Origin: Linnemannia elongata | Taxonomy: Eukaryota; Mortierellomycota; Mortierellomycetes; Mortierellales; Mortierellaceae | Assembly: GCA_036320915.1 (NCBI GenBank) | Contig: JAXBDG010000014.1 | Span: 124,001 to 188,000 of the forward strand | Reading direction: 5' to 3' | DNA length: 64,000 nucleotides | In this document: positions 22,117 to 32,910 of the stretch, piece after piece | Numbering within the stretch: the first letter of the stretch is position 1 | Layout of the letters: every line of letters starts with the position of its first letter | Made by a program: the position numbers and the translations under genes | The notes under the pieces: generated by a model | The model's database searches: none | Told to the model about the DNA's origin: nothing | What the model saw: only the letters and a program-made list of their open reading frames with translations

Positions 22117-24258
22117 AGTTGTTGGAAGGATGAGGGAAAGCGCGGTGATGAGTGAAGAGAGGTGAATGGCAGGAGGTTACAGAGGAATAAGAGCGAATGA
22201 AAAAAAAGGGGGAGAGGGAGGGGACAAGCCCTTGGGTGGGTTTGTTCCTGAACTTTTCTTATGTCTTCGCCAAATATAAAAGAAAAGAAATAGAAAACGT
22301 CCCACAGTCCTTGGCGACCAAATACAAAAGGCACAAACACAAAGTGAGCATGATTTGTTGAACCTTGTTACTTCCAAGGCAAATGATGAATACAGCAAAA
22401 TAAGTAAAAGCCCTGGCGAGGATGGTCAAGAGCGTTGCTTGACCTATCAATGTTGCCTCTTTTCTTTTCTTTCCAAAGAAGGGCTTCCCTTCTCCACTCT
22501 TTTCTCACAACATCTTCGCCATCAATGAAACAGGGATGGGCGACTCGCTGTCGTCCTTTCGACCAATTTGACACTTGTTACTGTTCCTTAAAATTCACGT
22601 CTGACAGCGTGTCGGACTTTCGTATTGGTGATTGTCTCTTGTCTTGTCCCTCTTCGCCCTCGGTCATTGTGTCGCCCTTTTTTAATCTATCCTTATCCAT
22701 CTCCTTTGCTCTGTTCCCAGCTTTCCCTGACGAACACGCAAAGACGAAGGCGAAGGCTTATTTATATTTTCCTCAGCTCAACTTCTTTACTCTTTCTCTT
22801 TGCCAATTCCCTCATTCACCACCGACAACTCACCTTCAGCCATCACCCATTCCACTTTTCTTCCATCTTACTTCCATTCCCTACATCCTTAAACACAAGA
22901 ACCTCGTTTTTCTTCCAAACCCGTCTCCTCTCGCTTGTGTCAGCACACAAGGCACACAGTGACACTGCTGACGCGACAACAACCCGCCATCCTACAACAA
23001 TCAAGTAAGCGTATGCAGTGGTGTACTCAGAGCATAATTGTTGCCAGAGGTGAAGTAAGCAGTTACTGACAGCTTTTCCCACTTTCTTGTTCTCGAAAAT
23101 AGCACTGACCAATAGGACCCAGACAGTCTTTCGTGTCATCACTCGCGTCCAAATAGGCGCCAGCCCCTTGTTTGGTATGTCTCCCTATTTTTACTCTCCA
23201 GGCATCGAAACACAATTTCTGTCGCCGAAGCGCTACTTGATGAAGAGCTTCTTTCAAAGAGCTCTGCAACCGTTGTCTGTTAACTGAATAAGTGTATGCG
23301 TCGCTGCTGGCAAGACGGGGCCAAACATCAACGGAAGAAAATATCTAACTGTCGTGGATCAAAACAGGTCTCGCCCTCTCCTAACTCTCAGTCTCGTCAA
23401 CAGCCCCCGCCGGGTCTCCCAAACAAACAAACAAATATATATAAATTCCCTTCCAGGTAAAGTGTATGCAGGTCAAGGAGAAATGTGAACTACCTTTCTT
23501 GTGTTGTTTTTTTACCTTTGTCTGATCACACGCCGAACACCATTATTCCTTTGGACGTTCTTCTAATTACGTTTAGTCGACGTCCTGCTGAGCTACGATT
23601 TTGTGCCCATCCCTAACTCGAATGTCTGCTCAAGTACATCGCCCCAGACCGATTAGGTAGGCCAGGCGAAACCATTATGAACCATCGTGGAATATTTGTC
23701 AAAGGCATTTAAGCATAATAACGTACTAACTATCGATGCAACTAGTCCTCCCACCTACCCAGAAGTGTATTTCCACGTCCAAACCCAATACTACCCGCAA
23801 TTTGCAAAAAAAAGCCAGAAGAAGGTACTGCAACTGCACTTCATATGCAAAATTAGAGAATGTACAAGTTTAGTTCAACGTAGCTAACTTCATTATCATT
23901 AACCCGATAGACCACTTACTCGCTCCAACAATCGATTATCTCCGCCTTGAACAGTCTTTTGGAGTTCTTAAAGACATCAGAGGTATGAATCTGTTAGTCT
24001 CTCGATAATAATATCTTCAGCATACACGCAAACTTGTTATTTACAATGCTTTTAATTTTATCCGCGTGGTCATTTAGTTGACACCATCGGACCTTACATC
24101 GTGCAAGCCTATCTCTCGCGTTCTGACACGACCGGGCTCCAAAACTCTTTTTTTGCCATCAAGGTAGCGAATATTATTTACAACATTATTTACGATCGTA
24201 CGCATTTGAACGCAGTATTAACGGCAAGTTTTCTCACTACAATCATAGTATTGGACAT
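22117..24258. other. Upstream region of the NACHT gene, possibly with spliced leader exons
   Basis: About 2.1 kb. A TATA-like TTATTTATATTTT (22758-22770) is followed by a C/T-rich leader ending CAATCAA then GTAAGC (23006). A second TATA-like AATATATATAAAT lies at 23431. Protein-like scraps occur at 23100-23180 (TQTVFRVITRVQIGASPLFG, then GTATGT) and 23920-24170 (TIDYLRLEQSFGVLKDIRG, a GTATGA donor and TTTAG acceptor, then DTIGPYIVQAYLSRSDTTGL). I could not join these in phase to the ATG at 24259. They may be 5' UTR exons, a small separate gene or debris. Confidence 0.4.
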
Positions 24259-27200
24259 ATGACTCCTTTTACTTCGGAGGCTGAGTCAACCACGTCTTCA
24301 ACTCCTTTTTCCACCCAACTGAAGGCTGAGCAGAGCCAGATGTCTCTCGCAAACGTCGCGATCCCGAACACTGAGTTTCAGTCGTTCATGGCCGATGAGC
24401 CCAGTCGTGTCTCATCTGAAAGGGCGCCGCTTACCGAGCGACCAAGCGTCCAGACAGCATATCGTTCTATGACCTCGAGATCTACCTCGGAGTACCGTCG
24501 TCAGACAACCGCCATCGACAGTATTCGTGTCTACCAGGCGGGAACACCTATCGAGACTAGCGGTTCGTCAATGGAAAATGGCCACCTTCCTCCAGTTGAA
24601 CGTTGCTATGAGTCCATCGTCTCAGACAACAAGGTTCTTGCCAACATGATGACCACACACCTTCGCGCTACCACTTTCTTTAAGAACGCCCGTAGGTCTG
24701 CAGTCAAACCTCAAGTTCCAATGGCGCACCTAAAAGACATCACGTCTACCTTGCAGCTCGTCTATTGCATTACTTTGTTGCTCAACAGTTCCGAATCGTC
24801 ACTCCATGGCGAAAGCGTACAGAAGCCTGTGGATCTAAGCGAGGACAGCTGGCTGCGAGGTGCGAAGGAGGATCCGGAAATACAGAAATACCTTTGTTCG
24901 CTGACGTCGATGATGGTGAAGGTGTTTGTCGATGCCCGTTCCCAGTGCCCTAATCTCATTGCCGAGATAGTACTCCTTGGTCCTGTACTCAACCGTGACG
25001 ATTACCACACCCTACTCTCCTACGTTATCGATACTCTTAACCTTTCATATTGGCAAAACATCGAATATCTCCGCGGGATGATTCAATTGGTCCAGTCTGC
25101 CTCTCCTGGGGTCCTTGCAGACGGCCACGTGGACAAGATTCTGACGGCCATTCGGGAGCATTTACAGAAGACGATGAAAGAAGTTCACCACTTGGTTTCT
25201 GCCGCCATGAAGGTCCTAGAGGTGATGGCGAGAGGCATGGTCAAGGACTTGGATCGACAGCGAGATTACCGACCTCTTTTGGATGTTCTGCAAGCCACGA
25301 GCGACAAGGACGAATCGCTTAAGTTTCAAGTCGAATGTGCCCGTCAGGCCTGTTTGTATCTCTCTGCTGACGAGACTCCTTTGCGAAATGTCCAGTGCTC
25401 TGCCCTCCTGGAGACTGATGTTGGTGTTGTCATCACCGAACTCGATAGAGCGCCTGCAAGGGGAATAGCTGGTAGTACTGAAACAGACACTGTCAAAGAG
25501 GCTTGGTATCCTGCCCTGCAAACAGCGGGGACATTCGTCCAGCACGGCCGACTGGTTGAGTTCGGCCAGCTAGTTCGTGGTGCCTCGTGTCGTTACGTTT
25601 TGAACTTTCGACGTGGCGTCTGCCAGATCATTGAAAAGATTGCCATCGACCCTCTTTGGACCGTTGCCAACCGGCAGATTGCTATTGATTGCCTCGGTGG
25701 GCTTTATCGTTTGCATGGGACCGACGTCGATTTCGAGACGGATCACAATATCAGGCCATCGATTATCGCCATTCTCCGCCATATTTCCAGTATGGAGCAG
25801 TCCGACATCAAGAAGTACGCCCACACAATACTGAGCGACTTACCGGGGAGAGAGCCTTGCATCCTCCAGGACTTTCACCCATGGATGACCCAACTACCGT
25901 TACCTCCATTTTACCGTCTTCTCCGCCGCGCTCAAGCCATTCCCCAAGAAGAGAGCCGACTGGAGGATCTGCGACGTGCGAGACTTCAAGAATGCTTTCA
26001 GCCCTTATATATCACCCCCCAAGCAACAACAAGCTCTGACGCCACTATGGATACACCTTGTTCGTTAGCAACCACCATGCAGGGATTCTTGAAATCGGAT
26101 CGACTCGTGCATCTTCTTTTAGGGGAATCCGGATCAGGAAAAACGTTGTCATGCCAACACCTGGAGCGGAAACTCTGGCACGACTACAACAATGGCGGCG
26201 TGATCCCAATATATATCGACTTGTCTTACATTAACACCCCAGAGCACAACTTGATCGAAACACAGCTACACCTCCACGACTTTTCGAACGATGAGATCCA
26301 GCAGCTATTGCAGCATAGACGATTTGTGATCATCTGTGATGGTTATGATGTACGCCGCCTCACGACAAACCTTTACAATACCAATCAACTGGGCCGAAGG
26401 GACGTCAAGATGGTCATCAGCTGCAGGAGCACTTTCCTCCCTAGCGACTATCAAGGTCGATTTCGCCCTCATGGACCTAGTCACTATTGCAACAATTCGG
26501 CGGACCTCTACGAGGAGTCAACCATTGCGCCACTATCCGAGAGCGACATCAAAAAATTCATCCAGCAGTATGTCCGAAATATATTCGTGCAGGAACCTTT
26601 GGGCAAGCTGCATCTCTCAATTGCAGATGACTACTGGAACGCCTTGACGACCATACCCAATATGGTGAACGTGATCGAGAACCCATTTCTATTGACGCTC
26701 GCGCTAAAGAACCTTCCGTCGTTGTCGCACGATGCTTTGGATCCCACCAGGAGAGAAACCACCCGAGATCAACTCTACAACAACTTTGTCAACAGCTGGA
26801 TCGACGCCAACAAGAAGCGACTTGATTCGGCTAGACTCAATCAGGAATCCCTCTACGCCTTTGAACTCCTATGTGACTCCAACTTTCGACGGTGTGTTAG
26901 AGATTTCTTGAAGAGGTTTGCGACAGCGATGCGGAAACATCAGAAAAACCGCCTAGTTGTTAAGTACATAGAGCGTAAGGACAAAGATAGCTGGAAGGCT
27001 GACTTTCTCGGACGAGCTATCGAGGCGACACTTCTGCGCGAGGCAAGTCCCCTCACAAAAACAGGAATTCTGCACAGATTTCTCTATGACTCCTTGTTCG
27101 TCTTCTTCCGGTTTTTGGCAGCATACGACCCCTTTGAAGACGAAGACGACTCCAACGACAGCGATGACGATGACTCCTTTGACGGTCAAGACGGTTTCCA

Positions 27201-30200
27201 TGGCGATGGGGGGGCTTCCTTCCATGGTGATGCCAATGCCTTGACTGATGGCAACGCTGGTTTGAGTGGCGGAAGTGGCGGCTCGACTAACGATAACAAC
27301 CGCTCGTCTGATGGGAACGACCGCTCGTCTGGCGGAAACGATGGTTCAACTGGTGGTAACGGCGACTCGACTAGCGGCAGAGGCGACTGTAGTGACGGCC
27401 GTGGCGCTACTGGGAATGGCGGTAGTTCTGGCGGAGGCAAGGACGCTTCTGAGGGGGACAAAGATGGCTCTCGTCGACCGAAGGATATTTCTCGCTTCAA
27501 AAAGAAAGGCAGGTCCAACAAGTCTCTACTTCCCAAATCCAGTGATTTGTTCTCGGATGAGAATTATCTCGACGATCTAGAGGTATTGGAGTTGCTAGTC
27601 GAGCGCGCCCGAGCTGATTCATGGATGCGAAAGTGTCTTTTTACGGTCATCGAAAAGTCCAAGCTGTCGACCGCTCCCAGTCTTGCCGCAGCTAACTCCA
27701 TCACCATCCTGTTCAAGGCCGGGGAACGCTTCCGCAATATTGATCTGAATGACGTGCAGATACCGAGCGACTATATCTTGAAGGAGGCCCTGGAGTTCAT
27801 CGAGACTGATCTCGCAACCATGCTTTCTGGACTCATCGTTCCGACCAACACTTTGGTACGATCTTCCTGCGGCCTTGAAAGAGGGTACACCAAACGTCTT
27901 TGTCTCGATGCTTCTTCTCTTCGACTTGAGGGCCAGATGGCATCTCCTGTTGAGCTCCAATTGCAGGAGTTGAGGAACCATTGTCTGCAAGAGGAGCTGC
28001 CACCCGAAAATTATATTGCGCCATTCGGTAGGGATACTGTGGACGCCTTTGACTCCTCAGCATCTCCATTGCTGCCAACAGTTATGGACTTTCTGAAGGG
28101 AGAACAACAGGTCTTACTTGTCATGGGCGACGCCGGCTCGGGCAAGACTCATTTCCTGCGGCAACTTGAGCGGGAGCTATGGGGAAAGTACACTGGCTCT
28201 GCTAAAGACGCAATCCCAATCCTCTTCGATCTCTCACGTATCGAGAAGAGCACTCCCGACCTTCTTGTGAAAGCACTCACTTGCAAAGGATTCAGCGAGG
28301 AACAAGTCCATACCCTCAACCATCATTCCCGCCAATTTGTCTTGATCTGCGACGGATACGATGAGGCCCAGGTGGAAGCCAACATCTACAATCGCGACAA
28401 CTTTAACAAAATTGGACATGGGCGCGTTAAGCTGATTATCGCCTGCAGGAGCCAACGCGAATCTGATGGCTTTTTCCAACCCGAGACCGGCGCTCATCAC
28501 AGCAGCAAGAAACTCGACCGGTTCCAGAAAGTCGCCATGGCTCCCTTCACCTACAGCATGATCGAGGAGTATGTGATGAAGTACGTGGTATCTCCATCCC
28601 ATTTGGAGGTTCAGCTGGAGGCTCCGCCGTCGTCCCAGAGTTCACCTGCGTGGAGCGTTCAGCAATACATGGTGGCGTTGAACGAGATCCCTAACTTGAT
28701 GGAACTAGTCGGGAACCCCTTCATCCTTTCCGTCGTCCTGCACCTGTTACCGACCCTCATAAGCCCTGCCCATGATTTTAAATCTCATATCTCTTTCGAT
28801 ACTATCTACAGGCGTGTATTCGAGAACTGGATGGAGGTTAACAAGCGTCGACTTCATTTGCGAGAAAATGTGAAATACGGGGAAACGGCATTTAGAGAGT
28901 TGTTGGGCCGCAACTTTGCAGCAGAGTGCCTGGGACACATGAAAAATCTAGCGGTTGAGACGTTCCAGAACGAGAGGAAAGATCCCTTGTCTATTCAGAA
29001 CACCATCGTTAGTCCGGCGAAATGGAAAAACAGATTTTTCGCGAGAGACCCTAGGACGAGAGTTGTGCTGGGATCGATATCTATGACTCAGTCTGGAAAA
29101 ACATGCCGTTTCCTCTTCCCTTCATTAGTCGAATACCTCTACTCGCTGCTGGTGTTTGATCCTGAAGGCTCTGACGAAGGCGACTTGGACACTGATGGTT
29201 CAGGGCCAGATGGTTTCGACCCGGACGGCTCGACAAGAAGCGCAGAGCCCCTTCATTCGAAATCGAGCGGCGGCCAATGGCTTAAGAGAGGACAAGCGCT
29301 GCAGGAACAACAGCAATTGGAGAGAGGGCAAGCGTTAAAGGAAGGACATGCGCTGGGATTCACCAACATATCTGAGCGACCGATGGCTGTCCAGTTTCTT
29401 GCCGATCGAGTGCAAATCCACCAGCTCTTCAAGGAGCAGTTGGTGGCTACGGTGCGGGAATCCAGGAGCAACAAAGGCATCGATCAAACATTGTCAGCAA
29501 ACACGATGACAATCTTGGTTCGCTCCGGCATGCGGTTCAACAGCGCCGATCTGCGCGGCATCAGGATCAAGGGGGCTAACCTGACTGGAGGAGAATTCGA
29601 CTCGGCCGACCTGCAGGATGCGGACCTGACTAACGTCATCCTCGACAAATGTTGGCTGCGCCAGGCAAAATTTCAAGGAGCCAAGTTGGAAGGAGCCCAG
29701 TTCGGAGAGCTACCCTTTATTACTTTGAGTGGGATGCCGAACACGTCTGCCTTCTCCTTGGATGGTGGGCTCTATGCAGTTGGATTCACGAACGGATCCA
29801 TCACAGTCTTTGAATCCACCAACTGGAGTCTCATCCATACGCACCAAGTCTCGAAGAAGAGTGTCACGGCCCTAGCGTTTTCACCAAAGGGTGAAGTATT
29901 GACCTACGGTAACAGGACTGGGATGCTCGGAACATTGAATTACAACAGCGGAGCTTTGTTAGAGTTCTCCAACGGACATGATGACTACATCAATGGTCTC
30001 GTGTACTCTCCCGATGGAAACCAAGTTACTACAGCTGGTCATGACGGAAAAGTTGCGGTATGGGATGCGGCAACGGGCGGATGTGTGAAGGTCATTATGG
30101 CGCATATTGAGGAAGCTTCGAGCGTCGCTTTCTCACCGGACGGCAAGCAGCTTGTTTCTGGCGGTTCTGATGGCATCATTCGGCTCTGGGACTTGGAGAC

Positions 30201-32910
30201 GAATACTCTGTTCAGTAGCCTGGCAGGACACGACGGTGCTATATCCACTGTTCTATTCTCCCCTGATGGACGCCAGATTGCCTCCTCGAGCTCCGATAAA
30301 ACTGTACGAATTTGGTGCACGTTGACAGGGAGTCCGGACGCGATCTGCCGTGGGCATTCGGAGCGGGTGATTAGCATTGCCTATTCGGCCGATGGACAAC
30401 ATCTCGCTTCCTGTAGCGAGGACGGCACCATTCGAACTTGGGACTCTCGCAGCGGTGGCTCAGGACCCGTCTTCCAAGGACACACTGACCACATCGTCAG
30501 CGTCGCTTACTCTCAGAGCGGATCACAAATCACCACTTGCGGTAGAGACAAGGCCCTTCGTATCTGGGACTGTCGAGCCGTTGTTAAAGGGGCCGTCTCA
30601 TTTGGGCGCACCGACAGTATCTCGAGTGGAATGTACCCCTATTCGACCATCAAGCGACATGACAGCGACAGCGAAAAAACCATACACTCAACCCGTCACT
30701 GTCCTCTTGCATGCACTTTCGAATCACAATCGTTCGGTACGATAGACACGACCTGCTTTGCGATTTCTTCTGACGCCTTTCTTGTAGCCTCGGCGTCGAT
30801 GAATGGCGACACCCCTACTATCGACGTCTGGTTCGGAACCACCTCAGAGTATCGTTATGCTTTGAATGGTCACGCGAAGAAGATCTCCAGCATCACCTTT
30901 TCGCCCCACAGCCAGTTTATTGCATCTGGGGATTTCAATGGGGTCATACGCGTCTGGAACGCTCAAACCGGTGAGAGTATCTGGACCCAGGAGGAACACG
31001 ACGGCAAGGTTACGAGCATCGCTTACTCTCCAAGTGGGGAACAAATCGTCTCCAGCGGCGAGGATGGCACCGTTCGACTGGGGGATGCATTTTCTGGAAA
31101 CCCTGCGCATGTCTTTGAAACCGACGGCGGAGAGATCGAGTGTGTTGCCTTCGCCCCAAGCGGTACTTGGATTGCTTCTGGAGGCAAAGATGGAGCGGTG
31201 AGGCTGTGGGACCCCGTCAACTTCATTCCTGGACCGGTTTTTGGTAATGGTCACGAAGGCACTATCAACAGCATCGCATTTTCACCAGACGGTATTCACG
31301 TCGCCTCAGGTGGAGATGACAACACTGTCAGGATCTGGAACATCAACACAAGAACGATAGTCCACGTTTTAGAGGGGCACATGGATCCAGTAAGGAGCCT
31401 TTCATTCTCTCCTTCGGGAGAGCGCCTCGTGTCTGGGGGTGGCGATTGCACCATGAAGATTTGGAATATCGCGACTGGAGTTCTCGAATCGACTTTGGAT
31501 TATAAGCATGGGGTCGCAACAGTTTTATTTTCCTCAGATGGTACACAGCTTTGGACGAGTACAAACGACTGTAAGGTTTACGGCTGGACCTGGGCTTCCA
31601 TGGGTCAGGAGACAGCATTAACATCTACGTCCGCGTTGTCGAGGGATGGGCAGCACGTCGCTTCGAGTCTAGGTGGAGACACGGTTCGACTCTGGGATAC
31701 CGAATCAGGAGAGCCAGGACCCATCCTATTTGGCCATTCTGCGACCATTGAGTCCGTTGCGTTCTCCCCCGTCGGCGACTGCATCGCAACTGCCAGCTGC
31801 GATAGTACGGTTCGGATATGGGACACAGTGACGGGAACCTGTCTTGTTCTGCTAGAGGGTCACAGCAGCATTGTCACCAGTGTGGTGTTCTCTCCCGATG
31901 GCACACAAGTCGCCACGTCTAGCTGGGACCAAACGTTGCGCTGGTGGACCTTGTCGGTCCGTGGGTCCGAATTACTACCGAATGAGGATGGTGGAGCCTT
32001 AATTTCGCAGTCAGAGGTGCATACATTGGTTCCCATCTCGGCGATGCAGATGGAAAACTCAGGAACTTTGACGCATGAAGCACACAGGACGGCTGAAGGG
32101 ATTTATATCCACGACGATTCAGGACTTTTCCATGCCCCAGTGTATTCCTCGGACGGGGATGAGATCTCGGTCATTAGCGGACAGCACGGCGTTCTGCGGT
32201 TCGACACTCTATCCAAAGCTCCTCTCCCAGCATTGGTTGGTCACGCGGCTACGGCTACCTGCATTGCCTACTCACCTTCCAACGATAGGATCGCGACCAG
32301 TAGCGAGGACGGAACAGCCCGTATTTGGGACCCAGAGACAGGCAACGAGCTCTTCAAGTGCGTGGGACACGAGGGCAGTGTCACCAGTGTCGCCTTTTCC
32401 CCCTTCGGCTTTCAACTTGCCACCAGCAGTGTTGACTGGAGTATTCGACTATGGAACGTCGCAGACAACACACCAAATCAGCAAGCGGTCATTCGAGTCT
32501 TATCACGTCATACAGCCCCGGTACTCTGTATTGCCTATTCGCCTGATGGGAGGTTCCTCGCCTCTGGCAGCGAAGACTGCACGATGCGGTTATGGGATCC
32601 TCTCACCGGAGATCCTTTAGCGGAGGTGAGTGACTTTGCGGTCGGGGTCAAGACTGTTCAGTGGAAGAAATTGACTCGAGGTGGGCTGGTCTTGGTGACT
32701 GGATGCAAGGAGAATCCGTTGCGGGTATGGGAGGTAGTAGAAAGTAAAGGTCGCCGATACGAAGTTCGGAGGTACTGGGGAATGGGAGTCAGATCGTTGG
32801 CAGTTTCGGGCACCCGTCTTGGACAGGAACATGGACTGACTGAGGCCCAGTGCAAACTGCTGGGGCAGAGAGGAGCCTATGTTGTTGGCAGCCAGGCCGT
32901 TTGTGCATAG
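24259..32910 (+). CDS. Giant NLR-like protein: two NACHT domains, pentapeptide repeats, WD40 propellers
   Basis: A single uninterrupted frame of 2883 residues. In order: disordered head (1-115); helical, ARM-like region (about 115-550); NACHT 1 with Walker A GESGSGKT at about 622 and Walker B FVIICDGYDV; an Asp/Gly/Ser-rich linker (about 955-1080); NACHT 2 with Walker A GDAGSGKT at about 1290 and Walker B FVLICDGYDE; a second acidic linker; pentapeptide-like repeats (SADLRGIRIKGANLTGGEF, about 1757-1815); then about 22 WD40 units (about 1827-2850), enough for three seven-bladed propellers. Fungal NLR-like proteins with this layout are linked to non-self recognition and regulated cell death (known for filamentous ascomycetes; inferred here). 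The two NACHT blocks share flanking motifs, so one arose by internal duplication. NACHT 1 has Val where the Walker B Glu is expected. Upstream exons cannot be excluded. Confidence 0.92.
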   Translation: MTPFTSEAESTTSSTPFSTQLKAEQSQMSLANVAIPNTEFQSFMADEPSRVSSERAPLTERPSVQTAYRSMTSRSTSEYRRQTTAIDSIRVYQAGTPIETSGSSMENGHLPPVERCYESIVSDNKVLANMMTTHLRATTFFKNARRSAVKPQVPMAHLKDITSTLQLVYCITLLLNSSESSLHGESVQKPVDLSEDSWLRGAKEDPEIQKYLCSLTSMMVKVFVDARSQCPNLIAEIVLLGPVLNRDDYHTLLSYVIDTLNLSYWQNIEYLRGMIQLVQSASPGVLADGHVDKILTAIREHLQKTMKEVHHLVSAAMKVLEVMARGMVKDLDRQRDYRPLLDVLQATSDKDESLKFQVECARQACLYLSADETPLRNVQCSALLETDVGVVITELDRAPARGIAGSTETDTVKEAWYPALQTAGTFVQHGRLVEFGQLVRGASCRYVLNFRRGVCQIIEKIAIDPLWTVANRQIAIDCLGGLYRLHGTDVDFETDHNIRPSIIAILRHISSMEQSDIKKYAHTILSDLPGREPCILQDFHPWMTQLPLPPFYRLLRRAQAIPQEESRLEDLRRARLQECFQPLYITPQATTSSDATMDTPCSLATTMQGFLKSDRLVHLLLGESGSGKTLSCQHLERKLWHDYNNGGVIPIYIDLSYINTPEHNLIETQLHLHDFSNDEIQQLLQHRRFVIICDGYDVRRLTTNLYNTNQLGRRDVKMVISCRSTFLPSDYQGRFRPHGPSHYCNNSADLYEESTIAPLSESDIKKFIQQYVRNIFVQEPLGKLHLSIADDYWNALTTIPNMVNVIENPFLLTLALKNLPSLSHDALDPTRRETTRDQLYNNFVNSWIDANKKRLDSARLNQESLYAFELLCDSNFRRCVRDFLKRFATAMRKHQKNRLVVKYIERKDKDSWKADFLGRAIEATLLREASPLTKTGILHRFLYDSLFVFFRFLAAYDPFEDEDDSNDSDDDDSFDGQDGFHGDGGASFHGDANALTDGNAGLSGGSGGSTNDNNRSSDGNDRSSGGNDGSTGGNGDSTSGRGDCSDGRGATGNGGSSGGGKDASEGDKDGSRRPKDISRFKKKGRSNKSLLPKSSDLFSDENYLDDLEVLELLVERARADSWMRKCLFTVIEKSKLSTAPSLAAANSITILFKAGERFRNIDLNDVQIPSDYILKEALEFIETDLATMLSGLIVPTNTLVRSSCGLERGYTKRLCLDASSLRLEGQMASPVELQLQELRNHCLQEELPPENYIAPFGRDTVDAFDSSASPLLPTVMDFLKGEQQVLLVMGDAGSGKTHFLRQLERELWGKYTGSAKDAIPILFDLSRIEKSTPDLLVKALTCKGFSEEQVHTLNHHSRQFVLICDGYDEAQVEANIYNRDNFNKIGHGRVKLIIACRSQRESDGFFQPETGAHHSSKKLDRFQKVAMAPFTYSMIEEYVMKYVVSPSHLEVQLEAPPSSQSSPAWSVQQYMVALNEIPNLMELVGNPFILSVVLHLLPTLISPAHDFKSHISFDTIYRRVFENWMEVNKRRLHLRENVKYGETAFRELLGRNFAAECLGHMKNLAVETFQNERKDPLSIQNTIVSPAKWKNRFFARDPRTRVVLGSISMTQSGKTCRFLFPSLVEYLYSLLVFDPEGSDEGDLDTDGSGPDGFDPDGSTRSAEPLHSKSSGGQWLKRGQALQEQQQLERGQALKEGHALGFTNISERPMAVQFLADRVQIHQLFKEQLVATVRESRSNKGIDQTLSANTMTILVRSGMRFNSADLRGIRIKGANLTGGEFDSADLQDADLTNVILDKCWLRQAKFQGAKLEGAQFGELPFITLSGMPNTSAFSLDGGLYAVGFTNGSITVFESTNWSLIHTHQVSKKSVTALAFSPKGEVLTYGNRTGMLGTLNYNSGALLEFSNGHDDYINGLVYSPDGNQVTTAGHDGKVAVWDAATGGCVKVIMAHIEEASSVAFSPDGKQLVSGGSDGIIRLWDLETNTLFSSLAGHDGAISTVLFSPDGRQIASSSSDKTVRIWCTLTGSPDAICRGHSERVISIAYSADGQHLASCSEDGTIRTWDSRSGGSGPVFQGHTDHIVSVAYSQSGSQITTCGRDKALRIWDCRAVVKGAVSFGRTDSISSGMYPYSTIKRHDSDSEKTIHSTRHCPLACTFESQSFGTIDTTCFAISSDAFLVASASMNGDTPTIDVWFGTTSEYRYALNGHAKKISSITFSPHSQFIASGDFNGVIRVWNAQTGESIWTQEEHDGKVTSIAYSPSGEQIVSSGEDGTVRLGDAFSGNPAHVFETDGGEIECVAFAPSGTWIASGGKDGAVRLWDPVNFIPGPVFGNGHEGTINSIAFSPDGIHVASGGDDNTVRIWNINTRTIVHVLEGHMDPVRSLSFSPSGERLVSGGGDCTMKIWNIATGVLESTLDYKHGVATVLFSSDGTQLWTSTNDCKVYGWTWASMGQETALTSTSALSRDGQHVASSLGGDTVRLWDTESGEPGPILFGHSATIESVAFSPVGDCIATASCDSTVRIWDTVTGTCLVLLEGHSSIVTSVVFSPDGTQVATSSWDQTLRWWTLSVRGSELLPNEDGGALISQSEVHTLVPISAMQMENSGTLTHEAHRTAEGIYIHDDSGLFHAPVYSSDGDEISVISGQHGVLRFDTLSKAPLPALVGHAATATCIAYSPSNDRIATSSEDGTARIWDPETGNELFKCVGHEGSVTSVAFSPFGFQLATSSVDWSIRLWNVADNTPNQQAVIRVLSRHTAPVLCIAYSPDGRFLASGSEDCTMRLWDPLTGDPLAEVSDFAVGVKTVQWKKLTRGGLVLVTGCKENPLRVWEVVESKGRRYEVRRYWGMGVRSLAVSGTRLGQEHGLTEAQCKLLGQRGAYVVGSQAVCA

